Positions 51,164 through 59,044 of a stretch of 59,044 bases of DNA are shown here, piece after piece (positions within the stretch are counted from its first letter, which is position 1; the number at the start of each line of letters is the position of its first letter). Origin of the DNA: Mariprofundaceae bacterium (GTDB lineage: Bacteria > Pseudomonadota > Zetaproteobacteria > Mariprofundales > Mariprofundaceae); assembly GCA_030950925.1 (NCBI GenBank), contig JAUZQO010000047.1, positions 1 to 59,044 on the forward strand. Reading direction: 5' to 3'. The position numbers and the translations under genes were made by a program. Below the pieces are notes generated by a model, which was not told where the DNA came from, did no database searches, and worked only from the letters and a program-made list of their open reading frames with translations.

Positions 51164-52120
51164 ATGCACGATTGTCGCCCGCTTTTAGAAAAAACAGATT
51201 TCCCTGCCATTCGCAGAGGAAAACTGACAACCTTGCAAGTTAATTTGGGTTATGTGTGCAATCAAACCTGTATCCACTGTCATGTTGATGCAGGACCTCG
51301 CCGTACTGAAATTATGCAGCGTGAAACGATAGATACGATTTTAGATTTTTTGCGTGCATCGGATGTTAAAACTTTGGATTTAACGGGCGGCGCACCTGAA
51401 ATGAACCCTGATTTTCGTTATTTGGCCTATGAAGCGCGTCAACTGGATATTAAAATAATTGATCGTTGTAATTTAACTATTCTTAGTGAAGTCGGTTATG
51501 AAGGATTGGCGGAGTTTTTGGCAGAACATCAGGTTGAAGTTTCGGCTTCATTGCCTTGTTATTTGAGTGATAACGTCGATGCGCAACGTGGAAATGGTGT
51601 GTTTGCACGCAGTATTGCGGGTATTCAGGCATTGAATGCCTTGGGATATGGTCAAGAAGGCAGTGATTTAACGTTAAACCTTGTTTACAATCCAACAGGT
51701 ACATCCTTGCCCCCTTCACAAATTGAATTGCAAGCCGCCTATAAAAAAGAATTGAATGAACGTTTTAACATTTATTTCAATCAGCTGTTTACCATCACCA
51801 ATATGCCCATCAAACGTTTTGGTAGTTACCTTATTTCACAAGGTCAATTTGAGCCTTATATGCAGCAACTTAAAGAACATTACTTAGAAGCCAATCTTGA
51901 GTCGGTGATGTGTCGTTCGTTGCTTAGTATTGATTGGCAGGGTTATGTGTATGATTGTGATTTCAATCAAATGTTGGATTTGCCGTATGCAAACCAAGGT
52001 CGATGTCATGTATCAGATTTGTTAAATGTGAATGTGGAAGGAACACCTATAGCTATTATGGATCATTGCTATGGTTGTACGGCAGGGCAAGGCTCAAGTT
52101 GTGGTGGTGCTTTGGATTAA
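51164..52120 (+). CDS. Radical SAM protein, ArsS-like (arsenosugar biosynthesis type)
   Basis: The 318-residue protein starts at ATG 51164 behind GGAGG; 51152 is an in-frame alternative. The radical SAM cluster is C32-x3-C36-x2-C39 (NQTCIHCHVDAGPRR). LDLTGGAPEMNPDFR binds SAM. The C-terminal part (MCRSLLSIDWQGYVYDCDFNQ, HCYGCTAGQGSSCGGALD) is the Cys-rich extension of the ArsS / DUF3641 family. ArsS acts in arsenosugar formation with an ArsM methyltransferase, which is not seen here, so the substrate is not settled. Confidence 0.82.
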   Translation: MHDCRPLLEKTDFPAIRRGKLTTLQVNLGYVCNQTCIHCHVDAGPRRTEIMQRETIDTILDFLRASDVKTLDLTGGAPEMNPDFRYLAYEARQLDIKIIDRCNLTILSEVGYEGLAEFLAEHQVEVSASLPCYLSDNVDAQRGNGVFARSIAGIQALNALGYGQEGSDLTLNLVYNPTGTSLPPSQIELQAAYKKELNERFNIYFNQLFTITNMPIKRFGSYLISQGQFEPYMQQLKEHYLEANLESVMCRSLLSIDWQGYVYDCDFNQMLDLPYANQGRCHVSDLLNVNVEGTPIAIMDHCYGCTAGQGSSCGGALD

Positions 52121-52139
52121 TCATATCAATATAGGTCAG

Positions 52140-53624
52140 TTATTGTTCTGATTTCGACATGAAGAGCAAGTCAGCAGCTTCAATACATTTGGGTAATAAA
52201 TGAAAATTATCAATATGATAACGAGCATCGCTTAATCCATTTTCGCCAACCGTTAATTGATAAATATTGATAAATTTACACCCACCTTGAAGGGCATAGT
52301 GTTGCAATGCTTGGTTGAATATATACACAATATTTTTCAATAGTTCCATGGTTTCGTCAGGGGCATCTTTGAGTAAACGAGGTGCAGGTACACCATAAAA
52401 ATACACATCAAGGTTCTTTTGGGATGTTTGCTCCAGTGCGTAGGCGACATAAGCTTTGACTTGCGCTTGAATCATGATGGATAAATCTTTGTTTCCTTTC
52501 AAAAACGCGGGTAAAATACCTTCAGTGGCGCGGCAATCAATTTCACCGAACATCAGAATGATAGGGCTGGAATCAGGAATGGATTCAATGGCATCATTGA
52601 AAGATTTTTTGAAGATATTGGGGTAACCAGCTGTTAAGTGAAATGTTTTGCCACCAATACACAAACGCGTTTGAGCTAGGTAATGCTGTTGATTCAAGCA
52701 TAGTATTTGATGGGTGTTGCTAAGACTGTGGCTGTCGCCAACCATGTAGATATTTTTATGGCAGGTTTGAATGCTGGGATTATTTTGCCTGTAAATAAGC
52801 AGTTCTTGAATAAAATGGCGATATGATAATAGTGAAAGGTTGACGAGATTGGCTTCAAAACCATCAAGCCATTGCTTGCTAACATCAATGCTTTGTTGAC
52901 ATGCTTTAAATTTACCCGCCTGCCATTCTGCGATGGCTTTATAAATAGTGATGCGCATGGAGTAGTTGAGTGTTAAGTTTTTCTTGAGGTATGTCGATAT
53001 TGTATTGAGTTCTACTTGAATAGTATGCTGGCGCTGAATAGCATTGAGTGATGTCCAGAGTACTTCTTGATTTTCAGGGTATAAATCTAAGGTGAGAGAG
53101 CAGATTTTATTGCTTTCATCAAGCTCCCCCATATCTAAGTATAATTGGGCAATGTTTGAGTAAGTTTTTTCTGAGTGATGCGGGATCATTAACAGTTTTT
53201 TCAATGCGTCTTTGGCTTGTTTATATTGATGCTTTTTAAAGTATGTATAAGCTAAATTATACCATGCCAAGCCCATGTTTTTATCAATGGCAACAGCATG
53301 TTGATAGGATTCTATGGCGAGATCGTGTAATTTTAGTTCTCCCAAGATAACAGCATAGTTATAATGGGATTCTGCATTATTATAACCCAATTGAATGGAT
53401 GTGAGCATCAATGAACACGCAGTTTTAAATTCATTGAATTCTTTGGCAACAAGAGCAAGGCAATGGTAAGCTCCCGCATGTTTGGGATCCATGGTTAAGA
53501 TTTTTTGCAGTAGCGGTTCTGAATTCACAAAATCTTTTTGATCTTGGAGGCTAACAGCCTGCTCCAGTAGATTTTGAATTTTCTTTTTTTTCATTTTTGA
53601 TGTTTTTTTCTTTTTTATCGTCAT
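52140..53624 (-). CDS. TPR protein with SGNH-like C-terminal domain
   Basis: This 494-residue protein has a very basic start (KKKKTSKMKKKKIQ). About five TPR units follow between residues 17 and 190 (YHCLALVAKEFNEFKTACSL, AWYNLAYTYFKKHQYKQAKD). The C-terminal ~210 residues have GDSHSLS, MFGEIDCR and YHIDNFHLLP at the spacing of SGNH/GDSL-type hydrolases. Such TPR-SGNH proteins often modify glycans or other polymers. It lies divergent from the flagellin gene, so modification of flagellin or a surface polymer is possible. The codon use looks more AT-rich than that of its neighbours. Confidence 0.7.
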   Translation of the reverse strand: MTIKKKKTSKMKKKKIQNLLEQAVSLQDQKDFVNSEPLLQKILTMDPKHAGAYHCLALVAKEFNEFKTACSLMLTSIQLGYNNAESHYNYAVILGELKLHDLAIESYQHAVAIDKNMGLAWYNLAYTYFKKHQYKQAKDALKKLLMIPHHSEKTYSNIAQLYLDMGELDESNKICSLTLDLYPENQEVLWTSLNAIQRQHTIQVELNTISTYLKKNLTLNYSMRITIYKAIAEWQAGKFKACQQSIDVSKQWLDGFEANLVNLSLLSYRHFIQELLIYRQNNPSIQTCHKNIYMVGDSHSLSNTHQILCLNQQHYLAQTRLCIGGKTFHLTAGYPNIFKKSFNDAIESIPDSSPIILMFGEIDCRATEGILPAFLKGNKDLSIMIQAQVKAYVAYALEQTSQKNLDVYFYGVPAPRLLKDAPDETMELLKNIVYIFNQALQHYALQGGCKFINIYQLTVGENGLSDARYHIDNFHLLPKCIEAADLLFMSKSEQ

Positions 53625-53717
53625 GGGTTAAACCTCTTTGATGGTTTGGTATGTCGTCCTTCAATAAGGGAGCATGTATCATACCAATTGATATGTTTTA
53701 TGCTTTTGAAAAGTGAT

Positions 53718-53744
53718 TAAAGTCTTACGAATAGCCTGCGATAG
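53718..53744 (+). promoter_or_regulatory. Sigma-28-type promoter 1 upstream of flagellin
   Basis: TAAA (53718), 15 bases, then TGCGATAG (53737) matches TAAA-N15-GCCGATAA with small differences. With the site 80 bases downstream it forms a direct repeat that continues as ATTGAA. Confidence 0.6.
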
Positions 53745-53797
53745 ATTGAATGTTGGCAAAATCTTAATGTACTTGAGAAAATAAATGTTTTTTTTAC

Positions 53798-53824
53798 TAA
53801 AGTCCTTTAAATACTCGCCGATAG
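53798..53824 (+). promoter_or_regulatory. Sigma-28-type promoter 2 upstream of flagellin
   Basis: TAAA (53798), exactly 15 bases, then GCCGATAG (53817) is one base off the sigma-28 consensus. The leader to the flagellin ATG at 53935 is about 105 bases. Together with promoter 1 this accounts for the 310-base gap before the gene. Confidence 0.8.
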
Positions 53825-53934
53825 ATTGAAGTGTACAAGGGAGAACATGGAAGTTCTTTTATCCTGCAAGGATGCAGGGCGTGACAAGGCATGAAGTCGT
53901 TCACGAATCAAACACATACTACGGAGAGATTAAA

Positions 53935-55182
53935 ATGCTATCAGTCCAAACCAACCTCGGCGCTAATACCGCACTTAAAAACTTAAACACCAATACTGTC
54001 AATATGAATAATTCGATGAATAAACTTTCATCGGGTTTTCGTATCAACAGTGCTGCTGATGATGCTGCAGGTTTCGCAGTCTCATCAAAATTGGATTCGC
54101 AAAGCATGCGTTTGAAAGCAGCATCTTTGAATGCAACACAAGCACAAGCCATGGTGAAAATGGCGGATGCAGGTGTGAATGAAATTCAAAATATGGTCAA
54201 TCGTATTCAAACATTGGCAACACAAGCTTCCTCTGCAAACAATCAGGGTGAGTTGGGAAAATTGGATGCGGAACGTTTGAAATTAGAATCTGCCATTGAT
54301 AAGATCGCCAATGGTACAAACTTCAATGGTATCAACTTATTGAATGGTCAGGATGCCGCAAAAGCTGCGGTAACAGGCACATTGTCAACTAGAGGTACTA
54401 ACGGTGATGGTACATCTACTGCGACAGGAACTGTTGCTTATGCTACAACGGGTACCTCCGCATTCACCGAAAATGCTTCTTTTAATGTGAGTGTTAATGC
54501 AGCAGGTACGATCACGAGTGTGACCAGTAATGTTGATTTGCATGCTGTAGACGGCACATTATTGGCGAGTGCAGGCGATAATCTTGCGGCAGGAACGGGT
54601 GCTAGCGTTGTTGCTGGGACTGGGACTGGGGCAGCCGCAACATCAGCCGCAACATTGAATACTGCCGTTGGTCTGGTTATTACAGCCACAAATGGCGCAG
54701 CTGTCGTTGCTGGCACAGCGACTTTATCGGGTGCTGTGACAGGTGGTTCGCAATTTCAATTGCATGCTGATGCAACAACTGCGGTTAAGTTTCAAGTGGG
54801 TGCCAATAACAATTCCACAGATCAACTGAGTGTCAGTTTAACCAATAAGTATACCTCTACTTCATTGGGCTTGGGTGGCACAGGGAATCTGTTAAGCCAA
54901 GCTGCAGCTCAAACGTATATGACCACAGCAAAAAATGCATTGAATACAGTGGTCAGTCAACGTGCTGATTTGGGTGCGACTCAAAATCAAATTGGTTTTA
55001 TTCAATCCAATTTAGCAACCAGTATTGAGCAAACCACCGCATCGGTATCGGCGATTCGTGATACGGATATGGCGGCTGAAATGGCGAACTTCACCAAGAA
55101 TAAAATCTTGTCTCAAGTCGGTACATCCATGCTTGCGCAGGCCAATCAAGCTGCGCAAAATGTCATGTCTCTATTCAGATAG
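53935..55182 (+). CDS. fliC: Flagellin
   Basis: The 415-residue filament protein starts at ATG 53935 behind GGAGAG. The conserved N-terminal coiled-coil (LGANTALKNL, MNKLSSGFRINSAADDAAGF) and C-terminal coiled-coil (SAIRDTDMAAEMANFTKNKI, QANQAAQNVMSLFR) are intact. The middle ~190 residues are rich in Ala, Thr and Gly with near-repeats (GTGASVVAGTGTGAAATSAAT) and form the exposed variable domain, perhaps glycosylated. The gene is driven by the two sigma-28 sites upstream and ended by the hairpin at 55199. Confidence 0.95.
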   Translation: MLSVQTNLGANTALKNLNTNTVNMNNSMNKLSSGFRINSAADDAAGFAVSSKLDSQSMRLKAASLNATQAQAMVKMADAGVNEIQNMVNRIQTLATQASSANNQGELGKLDAERLKLESAIDKIANGTNFNGINLLNGQDAAKAAVTGTLSTRGTNGDGTSTATGTVAYATTGTSAFTENASFNVSVNAAGTITSVTSNVDLHAVDGTLLASAGDNLAAGTGASVVAGTGTGAAATSAATLNTAVGLVITATNGAAVVAGTATLSGAVTGGSQFQLHADATTAVKFQVGANNNSTDQLSVSLTNKYTSTSLGLGGTGNLLSQAAAQTYMTTAKNALNTVVSQRADLGATQNQIGFIQSNLATSIEQTTASVSAIRDTDMAAEMANFTKNKILSQVGTSMLAQANQAAQNVMSLFR

Positions 55183-55198
55183 GCTGAATAAAATCATT

Positions 55199-55224
55199 CT
55201 CTTTCTTGTTTCGGCAAGGAGGAG
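55199..55224 (+). terminator. Hairpin behind flagellin
   Basis: CTCTTTCTTG (55199-55208) pairs with CAAGGAGGAG (55215-55224) with two wobbles and a six-base loop, followed by GTTGATTTT. It probably lowers read-through into flaG-fliD. Its right arm resembles a ribosome site but no good start follows. Confidence 0.5.
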
Positions 55225-55300
55225 AGTTGATTTTACATAACTTGGATGTTTTATATCTTGATTATGTTAAGTCATAAACTTTTACAAGGAGGTTGAAGTC

Positions 55301-55681
55301 ATGGAAGCTATTTCTCAAATTTCAAATCAATCCTCAGCGGTATCAGCCTCTTTGGGCTCATCTTTATCATCATCGGTAGCGTCGTTTTCAAATCGACAAC
55401 AGACTCAATCATCGGTTGCACCTTTACAAAAAATATCTGAAGCAATGATGAGTGAACAAGCCGTGAAAGGTGCGATTAAACAGGCGAATCAAGCTTTACA
55501 AAGTCAAAATATACAATCCTCTGTTAGTTTTGGTTATGAAGCGAAGTTGGGGCAAATGTTTGTACAAATTCATGATGGGGAAACTGGATCAGTGATTGGC
55601 GAGTTCCCTTCCAAAAGTTCACGTGCTTTGCAGATTGCCATGAATGAGATAGTTGGCTTACTCCTTGATAAGAAAGGATAA
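55301..55681 (+). CDS. flaG: FlaG-family flagellar protein
   Basis: This 126-residue protein has a Ser/Gln-rich N-terminal half and the FlaG domain in the C-terminal half (VSFGYEAKLGQMFVQIHDGETGSVIGEFPSKSSRALQ). FlaG influences filament length and usually sits between fliC and fliD, as here. AAGGAGG precedes the ATG, and fliD follows after five bases. Confidence 0.85.
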   Translation: MEAISQISNQSSAVSASLGSSLSSSVASFSNRQQTQSSVAPLQKISEAMMSEQAVKGAIKQANQALQSQNIQSSVSFGYEAKLGQMFVQIHDGETGSVIGEFPSKSSRALQIAMNEIVGLLLDKKG

Positions 55682-55686
55682 ATATT

Positions 55687-58032
55687 ATGCCAAATGCTAT
55701 TGCAAGTTCAGTATTGGGTGTTGTAGGTTTTGATACAAAAGCAGCCGTTGATGGTTTGCTTGCGTTTGATAAGTTAGCGATCACTCAAGCGCAAAAAAAA
55801 CAAACGAATCAAACAGCCAAGCAGGATGCCTTTGCCGTCATCAATGATGCCATGCTGGCATTTAAATCCACAGCTTTATCCATGGCAGATAGCACCAAGT
55901 TTTTTGCCTACAGTGCAGCCTTAACCAGCAATGATCCTGCGGTGGCAGCAGGTACTTTATTGGATGTGACAGGCACCGATGCAGTATCGGCTGGAACACA
56001 TAAAATTATTGTGCAACAAGTGGCTCAAGCGCAACGTTTGTCATCAGGTCAGGGTGTTACTGATAGCTTGGGATCTGTGGTGAGTAGTGATCAAACAGCA
56101 TTGAGTATGGTCGGTTCTTTTAATGTGGGTGCTGCAAGTATTTCGGTGATTGGGACTGATACACTGCAAGATATTGCCAGTAAAATTAATCAGCAAAATA
56201 CAGGCGCGACTGCGACAGGTGTATCCGCGTCCATTATCAAAGTGGGCAACAATGATTTTCGCTTGGTGTTGGCATCGGATCAAACAGGTGCGACAGGTTT
56301 CACATTAACGGGTGCTGCTTTGGATGCAGGTGGGGCTTTGGCCAATTTACAATTGGGTTCAGGCGTGCCGAATGCTCGCAATTCAATCCAACAAGGCTTG
56401 GATGCTCAGGTCAGTATTGATGGTTTAAGTATTTTTCGTAGCAGTAATACGATTTCCGATGCCTTAAATGGTGTGACCCTAACCTTGAAACAAGCCAACC
56501 TAGCTGAAGTGAGTATGAATATCAGCGTTGATACCGCATCGTTAAGAAACAATGTACAATCCTTTGTGGATGCGTACAACAAAGTACAAGGTTTGGTCAA
56601 TAGTCAGTTTTCTTTAGATCCTAAAACAGGAACAACAGGTATTTTAGCGAGTGAATCCGTGTTGACATCCATTCAAAGCACCCTATCGAGTAGTCTCTTA
56701 CAGAGTATTCCTGGTTTAGCCAGTGATCGAAATACCATGGTGTCGGTGGGTATTGAGCCTGATGCAAAAGGGGTGTTAACCATTAACCCCACCTTGTTTG
56801 ATAAATTTATTACCACAGATCCGACTGCGATTCGGGATGTGTTTGTTGCCAATGGCATATCCTCCAATCAGCAAGTTCAGTTTTTAACGAGTGGCTTGAA
56901 TACGCCTTCAGGCACCTATCAAATCAATATTTCACAAGCGGCCAGTAAAGCTTCGGTGAGCAGCAGTGCCACAACTGATCTTGTAAATGCAACTTTGGCA
57001 AGTCCTGAAACACTCACCATCACAGATTCAGCCAGTCAAAGGCAAGCCATTGTCAATTTAACAGCAGGTATGAATCAAGCTTCGATTCTGACGGCATTGA
57101 ATACAGAATTTTCCAAACAAACAACAGATATTCATCAATTATCAGGCAGTTTAGGGGCAGGTCTGACCGTATCCAATAGCCTTACCAGTTTGGGCAAAGG
57201 AATTGCAGCAGGCGATACCATTACGATTTCAGGAACCAATCGACAAGGTGGTACTGTGAATGGTTCTTTTTCGGTGTTAGATCCTGCTACTGATAATATA
57301 TCGACGCTTTTATCAGCGATCCAATCCACCTTTAACCAACAAGTGGTGGCAAGCTTGGATACTGCGACTGGTAAAATTCAAGTATCGGATGTGCAATCGG
57401 GTGATAGCTTGTTGACAGTCAATTTGACAGCGAATAATCAAGGTGGTGGTTCATTAAATTTAGGTACAGATACTGTACTAAAAGAAGGGCGTTATGCCAT
57501 GAGTCTTGCGGCGATAGCTCAAGGCAATGGTATTAGTATTCAAGGTAAAAGTTTTGGTTCAAGTTCAAATTTTTCCATCAACCAAAGTGTGAATGGTTTG
57601 GGTATCGTGAATCAAAATGCCAGTGGTCAAAGTATTATAGGAAGTATCAATGGCATATCAGCCCGAGGTTCAGGACAACTTTTAATCGGCAATAGTGGAA
57701 AAATTGATGGTCTTGGAGTTCTGTATACTGGGGCTTCTACGGGAAATATTGCGAGTGTTACCGTGGGTGTAGGGCTGGGTGCAAAAATGGAAGGTCTATT
57801 GGATTTGTTTGCCAATCCTTTTACAGGTTTGATCCAATCCAGTATTTCATCATCACAGTCCATCTTTGATACATTAACCACTCGCATTGCAGATATGGAA
57901 CGGCAAATGGCACAAAAAAAGACTTCTTTGGATAAATCTTTTTTGGCGATGCAACAATCTTTATCGGTGTTGAATCAAGCGGGTAGCTTTTTAACGCAGC
58001 AAGTGAATGCACAGAATGCAAGAACAAATTAA
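55687..58032 (+). CDS. fliD: Flagellar filament cap protein FliD (long form)
   Basis: At 781 residues this is much longer than the ~470 of enterobacterial FliD. The N-terminal FliD domain (VLGVVGFDTKAAVDGLLAFDKLAIT) and a C-terminal coiled coil (FDTLTTRIADMERQMAQKKTSLDKSFLAMQ) are present. A conserved SFVDAYNKVQGLVNSQF block lies near residue 300. The extra ~300 residues between about 400 and 730 are beta-rich with hook-associated-protein-type repeats (SPETLTITDSASQRQAIVNL, AAGDTITISGTNRQGGTVNG). FliD caps the filament and folds flagellin. AAGGATAA precedes the ATG. Confidence 0.92.
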   Translation: MPNAIASSVLGVVGFDTKAAVDGLLAFDKLAITQAQKKQTNQTAKQDAFAVINDAMLAFKSTALSMADSTKFFAYSAALTSNDPAVAAGTLLDVTGTDAVSAGTHKIIVQQVAQAQRLSSGQGVTDSLGSVVSSDQTALSMVGSFNVGAASISVIGTDTLQDIASKINQQNTGATATGVSASIIKVGNNDFRLVLASDQTGATGFTLTGAALDAGGALANLQLGSGVPNARNSIQQGLDAQVSIDGLSIFRSSNTISDALNGVTLTLKQANLAEVSMNISVDTASLRNNVQSFVDAYNKVQGLVNSQFSLDPKTGTTGILASESVLTSIQSTLSSSLLQSIPGLASDRNTMVSVGIEPDAKGVLTINPTLFDKFITTDPTAIRDVFVANGISSNQQVQFLTSGLNTPSGTYQINISQAASKASVSSSATTDLVNATLASPETLTITDSASQRQAIVNLTAGMNQASILTALNTEFSKQTTDIHQLSGSLGAGLTVSNSLTSLGKGIAAGDTITISGTNRQGGTVNGSFSVLDPATDNISTLLSAIQSTFNQQVVASLDTATGKIQVSDVQSGDSLLTVNLTANNQGGGSLNLGTDTVLKEGRYAMSLAAIAQGNGISIQGKSFGSSSNFSINQSVNGLGIVNQNASGQSIIGSINGISARGSGQLLIGNSGKIDGLGVLYTGASTGNIASVTVGVGLGAKMEGLLDLFANPFTGLIQSSISSSQSIFDTLTTRIADMERQMAQKKTSLDKSFLAMQQSLSVLNQAGSFLTQQVNAQNARTN

Positions 58033-58046
58033 TGTTATGAAAAAAT

Positions 58047-58073
58047 TATAGTTGGTGTCTAAATCGGCGATAG
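58047..58073 (+). promoter_or_regulatory. Candidate sigma-28 promoter upstream of fliS
   Basis: TATA (58047), 15 bases, then GGCGATAG (58066) resembles the sigma-28 consensus and the ATAGAT context of the flagellin promoters. It lies 60 bases before the fliS ATG, so fliS could be transcribed both with fliD and alone. Confidence 0.45.
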
Positions 58074-58133
58074 ATAAAAGTGTGACAGGTGATGCGAGGA
58101 ACGCATTATTCATTGGAAAGCAAGGAGGCAGGA

Positions 58134-58571
58134 ATGAGTGCATATCAAACATATCGTGGTAATCAAATCAATACAGCAGGTCCTTTGGGTTTGATCTTAT
58201 TGAGTTATGATGCCTTATATCAATCGTTGGGTCGGGCTGTTCATGCGATTCATGGTGGAGATTTAGCTGCTGAAGCGGATCATTCAGCGCGGGCATTGGA
58301 GGCATTGATTGAACTTTCAAGCAGCTTGAATATGGAAGATGGTGGTGAAATATCACAAGATTTATCAACGCTTTATGCTTATATGATGCAGCGTGTGACC
58401 GATGGTATGTGTACATGCTCCACAGACGCAGCTGAAGAAGTGATGTCACTGGTACTGACGTTACGTGAAGGCTGGGCAGGGTTGGCAGAGGTTCAAGCTC
58501 AACCACGTGCTTCAGGATATGCACCTACAGCAGCATCTGGAATTTATTCGGCGGCCACAGCGTATGGGTGA
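58134..58571 (+). CDS. fliS: Flagellin export chaperone FliS
   Basis: The 145-residue protein starts at ATG 58134 behind AAGGAGG (an upstream frame from 58089 has no such site). AYQTYRGNQINTAGPLGLILLSYDAL is the FliS signature, and a four-helix bundle pattern follows through LNMEDGGEISQDLSTLYAYMMQR. It binds flagellin C-termini before export. The C-terminal AQPRASGYAPTAASGIYSAA tail is low in complexity. It overlaps the next gene by eight bases. Confidence 0.92.
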   Translation: MSAYQTYRGNQINTAGPLGLILLSYDALYQSLGRAVHAIHGGDLAAEADHSARALEALIELSSSLNMEDGGEISQDLSTLYAYMMQRVTDGMCTCSTDAAEEVMSLVLTLREGWAGLAEVQAQPRASGYAPTAASGIYSAATAYG

Positions 58572-58881
58572 AACTGTGAAGTTTTTAGCCTATCAACAGG
58601 CATTGGAATGCATTCAGATCGTTGTATCGCAACGGAAATGGGATGATTTGGTACCCAAAACAGTGTGTTTAAACACGGCAAAAAATGAGTTGCAGAGTTA
58701 TTTAAAGAATTGTGAAATGAATGATGACCTGAGACATCAATTGGAACACCTTTCCATCAAACATCGTCGTGTGATGCGGCAACTTAGTGAACAGATGCAT
58801 CAAACAGAAGATGATTTGAATCACGTCAATGAAGGGTTGCGTCATATTCATCGTGTGCAGGATTTCAGTCTTAGTTTATAG
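58564..58881 (+). CDS. Small helical protein after fliS, FliT-like by position
   Basis: The 105-residue protein starts at ATG 58564 within the fliS end. It is almost wholly helical, with heptad-like patterns (LRHQLEHLSIKHRRVMRQLSEQMHQTEDDLNHVNEGL). Position after fliS and size match FliT, the chaperone for FliD, but the sequence match to the FliT family is too weak to assert. A second in-frame Met further up would extend it within fliS and is not favoured. Confidence 0.6.
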   Translation: MGETVKFLAYQQALECIQIVVSQRKWDDLVPKTVCLNTAKNELQSYLKNCEMNDDLRHQLEHLSIKHRRVMRQLSEQMHQTEDDLNHVNEGLRHIHRVQDFSLSL

Positions 58882-58903
58882 AAATTTGATTTATCAGCCG
58901 TAT

Positions 58904-59044
58904 CTTGACATCCTCCCCATGAATAAATTCAGGGGATTCGATTAGCATGATGCTAATGCAGGTTCCTGCTTCATTGTGGTTGCTATTGCATCCACTCCAC
59001 AGGCTGAAACGGCAATGTCCTGCCGCCATGATTCTAAAATGTTC
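58904..59044 (-). mobile_element. Terminal part of an IS200/IS605-type element
   Basis: A subterminal imperfect hairpin (CCCC at 58915-58918 and GGGG at 58932-58935, with TGAAT/ATTCA inside) lies seven bases from a TnpB-like stop codon read on the minus strand. This is the usual right-end arrangement of IS605-family elements, where the same DNA encodes the 3' part of the guide RNA used by TnpB. The exact element boundary is not certain, but it must lie near 58904 or a little before. Confidence 0.6.
58942..59044 (-). CDS. tnpB: TnpB (IS605 OrfB) C-terminal fragment
   Basis: The minus-strand frame is open from the window edge to a TAA at 58942-58944, giving 33 residues ending in DIAVSACGVDAIATTMKQEPALASC. 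The C-terminal xKQEPxxA motif after a CG(V/D)-containing stretch is typical of TnpB/OrfB proteins of IS200/IS605 elements. The nuclease core lies outside the window, so activity cannot be judged. Confidence 0.6.
   Translation of the reverse strand, partial: NILESWRQDIAVSACGVDAIATTMKQEPALASC

Noticed and set aside
53872-53934. Flagellin start at 53872
   Set aside because: The conserved flagellin N-terminus begins at MLSVQTNLG (53935) with its own ribosome site; the added residues do not fit the family.
58465-58563. Longer form of the protein after fliS
   Set aside because: The extra 33 residues are read out of frame through the conserved fliS end and have no start signal.

Overview
The window reads as a chromosomal segment of a Gram-negative, flagellated, free-living proteobacterium. 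The evidence is a pcm / nlpD-like / rpoS locus, a single LolC/E with LolD, IHF-alpha, an RND tripartite pump, an outer-membrane CopB and a sigma-28-driven flagellar filament cluster. Base composition is moderate to AT-leaning. A glyoxylate-to-glycine-to-C1 cluster and a porin-fused monoheme cytochrome fit a marine chemolithoautotroph. Zetaproteobacteria is my best guess, but it is an inference and not proven here. Both window edges cut through insertion sequences: an ISL3-type transposase tail at the left and an IS200/IS605-type TnpB tail at the right.

Layout. (1) 0.7-7.3 kb: folD, a class V glyoxylate aminotransferase, gcvT, gcvH, gcvPA and gcvPB, which together convert glyoxylate to glycine and then to folate-bound one-carbon units. 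A small parvulin follows. (2) 7.8-35.7 kb: a large copper/silver-type metal island, all on the + strand. It holds a CusCBA-like pump, a second CusA-like pump, a PII-like protein, a DUF411 protein, a TlpA-like thioredoxin, a b561-type cytochrome, a sigma-54 two-component system, a Cyc2-like cytochrome-porin, His/Met-rich proteins, a MerR regulator, an APC-type transporter, CopA (multicopper oxidase), CopB, an orphan ATP-synthase-epsilon-like protein, and a P-type ATPase with four N-terminal metal-binding-type domains followed by a CBS protein. (3) 35.8-50 kb: housekeeping genes (rplM-rpsI +; apt, rpoS, nlpD-like, DedA, pcm, tRNA-Pro, ihfA, lolD, lolC/E, an NhaD/ArsB-type transporter, lysS, ndk, mnmA and yaaA on -). 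(4) 50-53.6 kb: a small heme-copper-oxidase-like pair, an ArsS-like radical SAM enzyme and a TPR/SGNH-like protein. (5) 53.7-58.9 kb: flagellin, FlaG, FliD, FliS and a FliT-like protein, with sigma-28-type promoters.

The most unusual layer lies between the genes. A family of about 130-bp non-coding elements occurs at least seven times, plus one degenerate core. Each carries terminal inverted repeats of the type TATAGTSRTTYAAGTAT around two inverted GTCA-hairpin modules. One copy is inserted into the centre of another with an apparent TA target duplication, and two nearly identical copies differ by a base-pair-preserving double change. Six of the eight copies lie in the metal island, mostly at transcription-unit boundaries. 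Three promoters in the same island share a GCTTGACYTATG block with a 19-20 bp spacer, the architecture of MerR-activated promoters. This suggests a local regulon of the encoded MerR protein covering the second CusA unit, the APC/CopA/CopB unit and the P-type ATPase unit.

Functionally, the island would move Cu(I)/Ag(I) out of the cytoplasm (P-type ATPase) and out of the periplasm (CusCBA-like pumps), oxidise Cu(I) (multicopper oxidase) and buffer it with Met/His-rich periplasmic proteins. The cytochrome-porin, b561 cytochrome, TlpA protein and sigma-54 two-component system suggest a redox branch whose substrate cannot be told from sequence alone. The orphan epsilon-like protein with five cysteines and the two related Met/His-rich periplasmic proteins are the least explained components.
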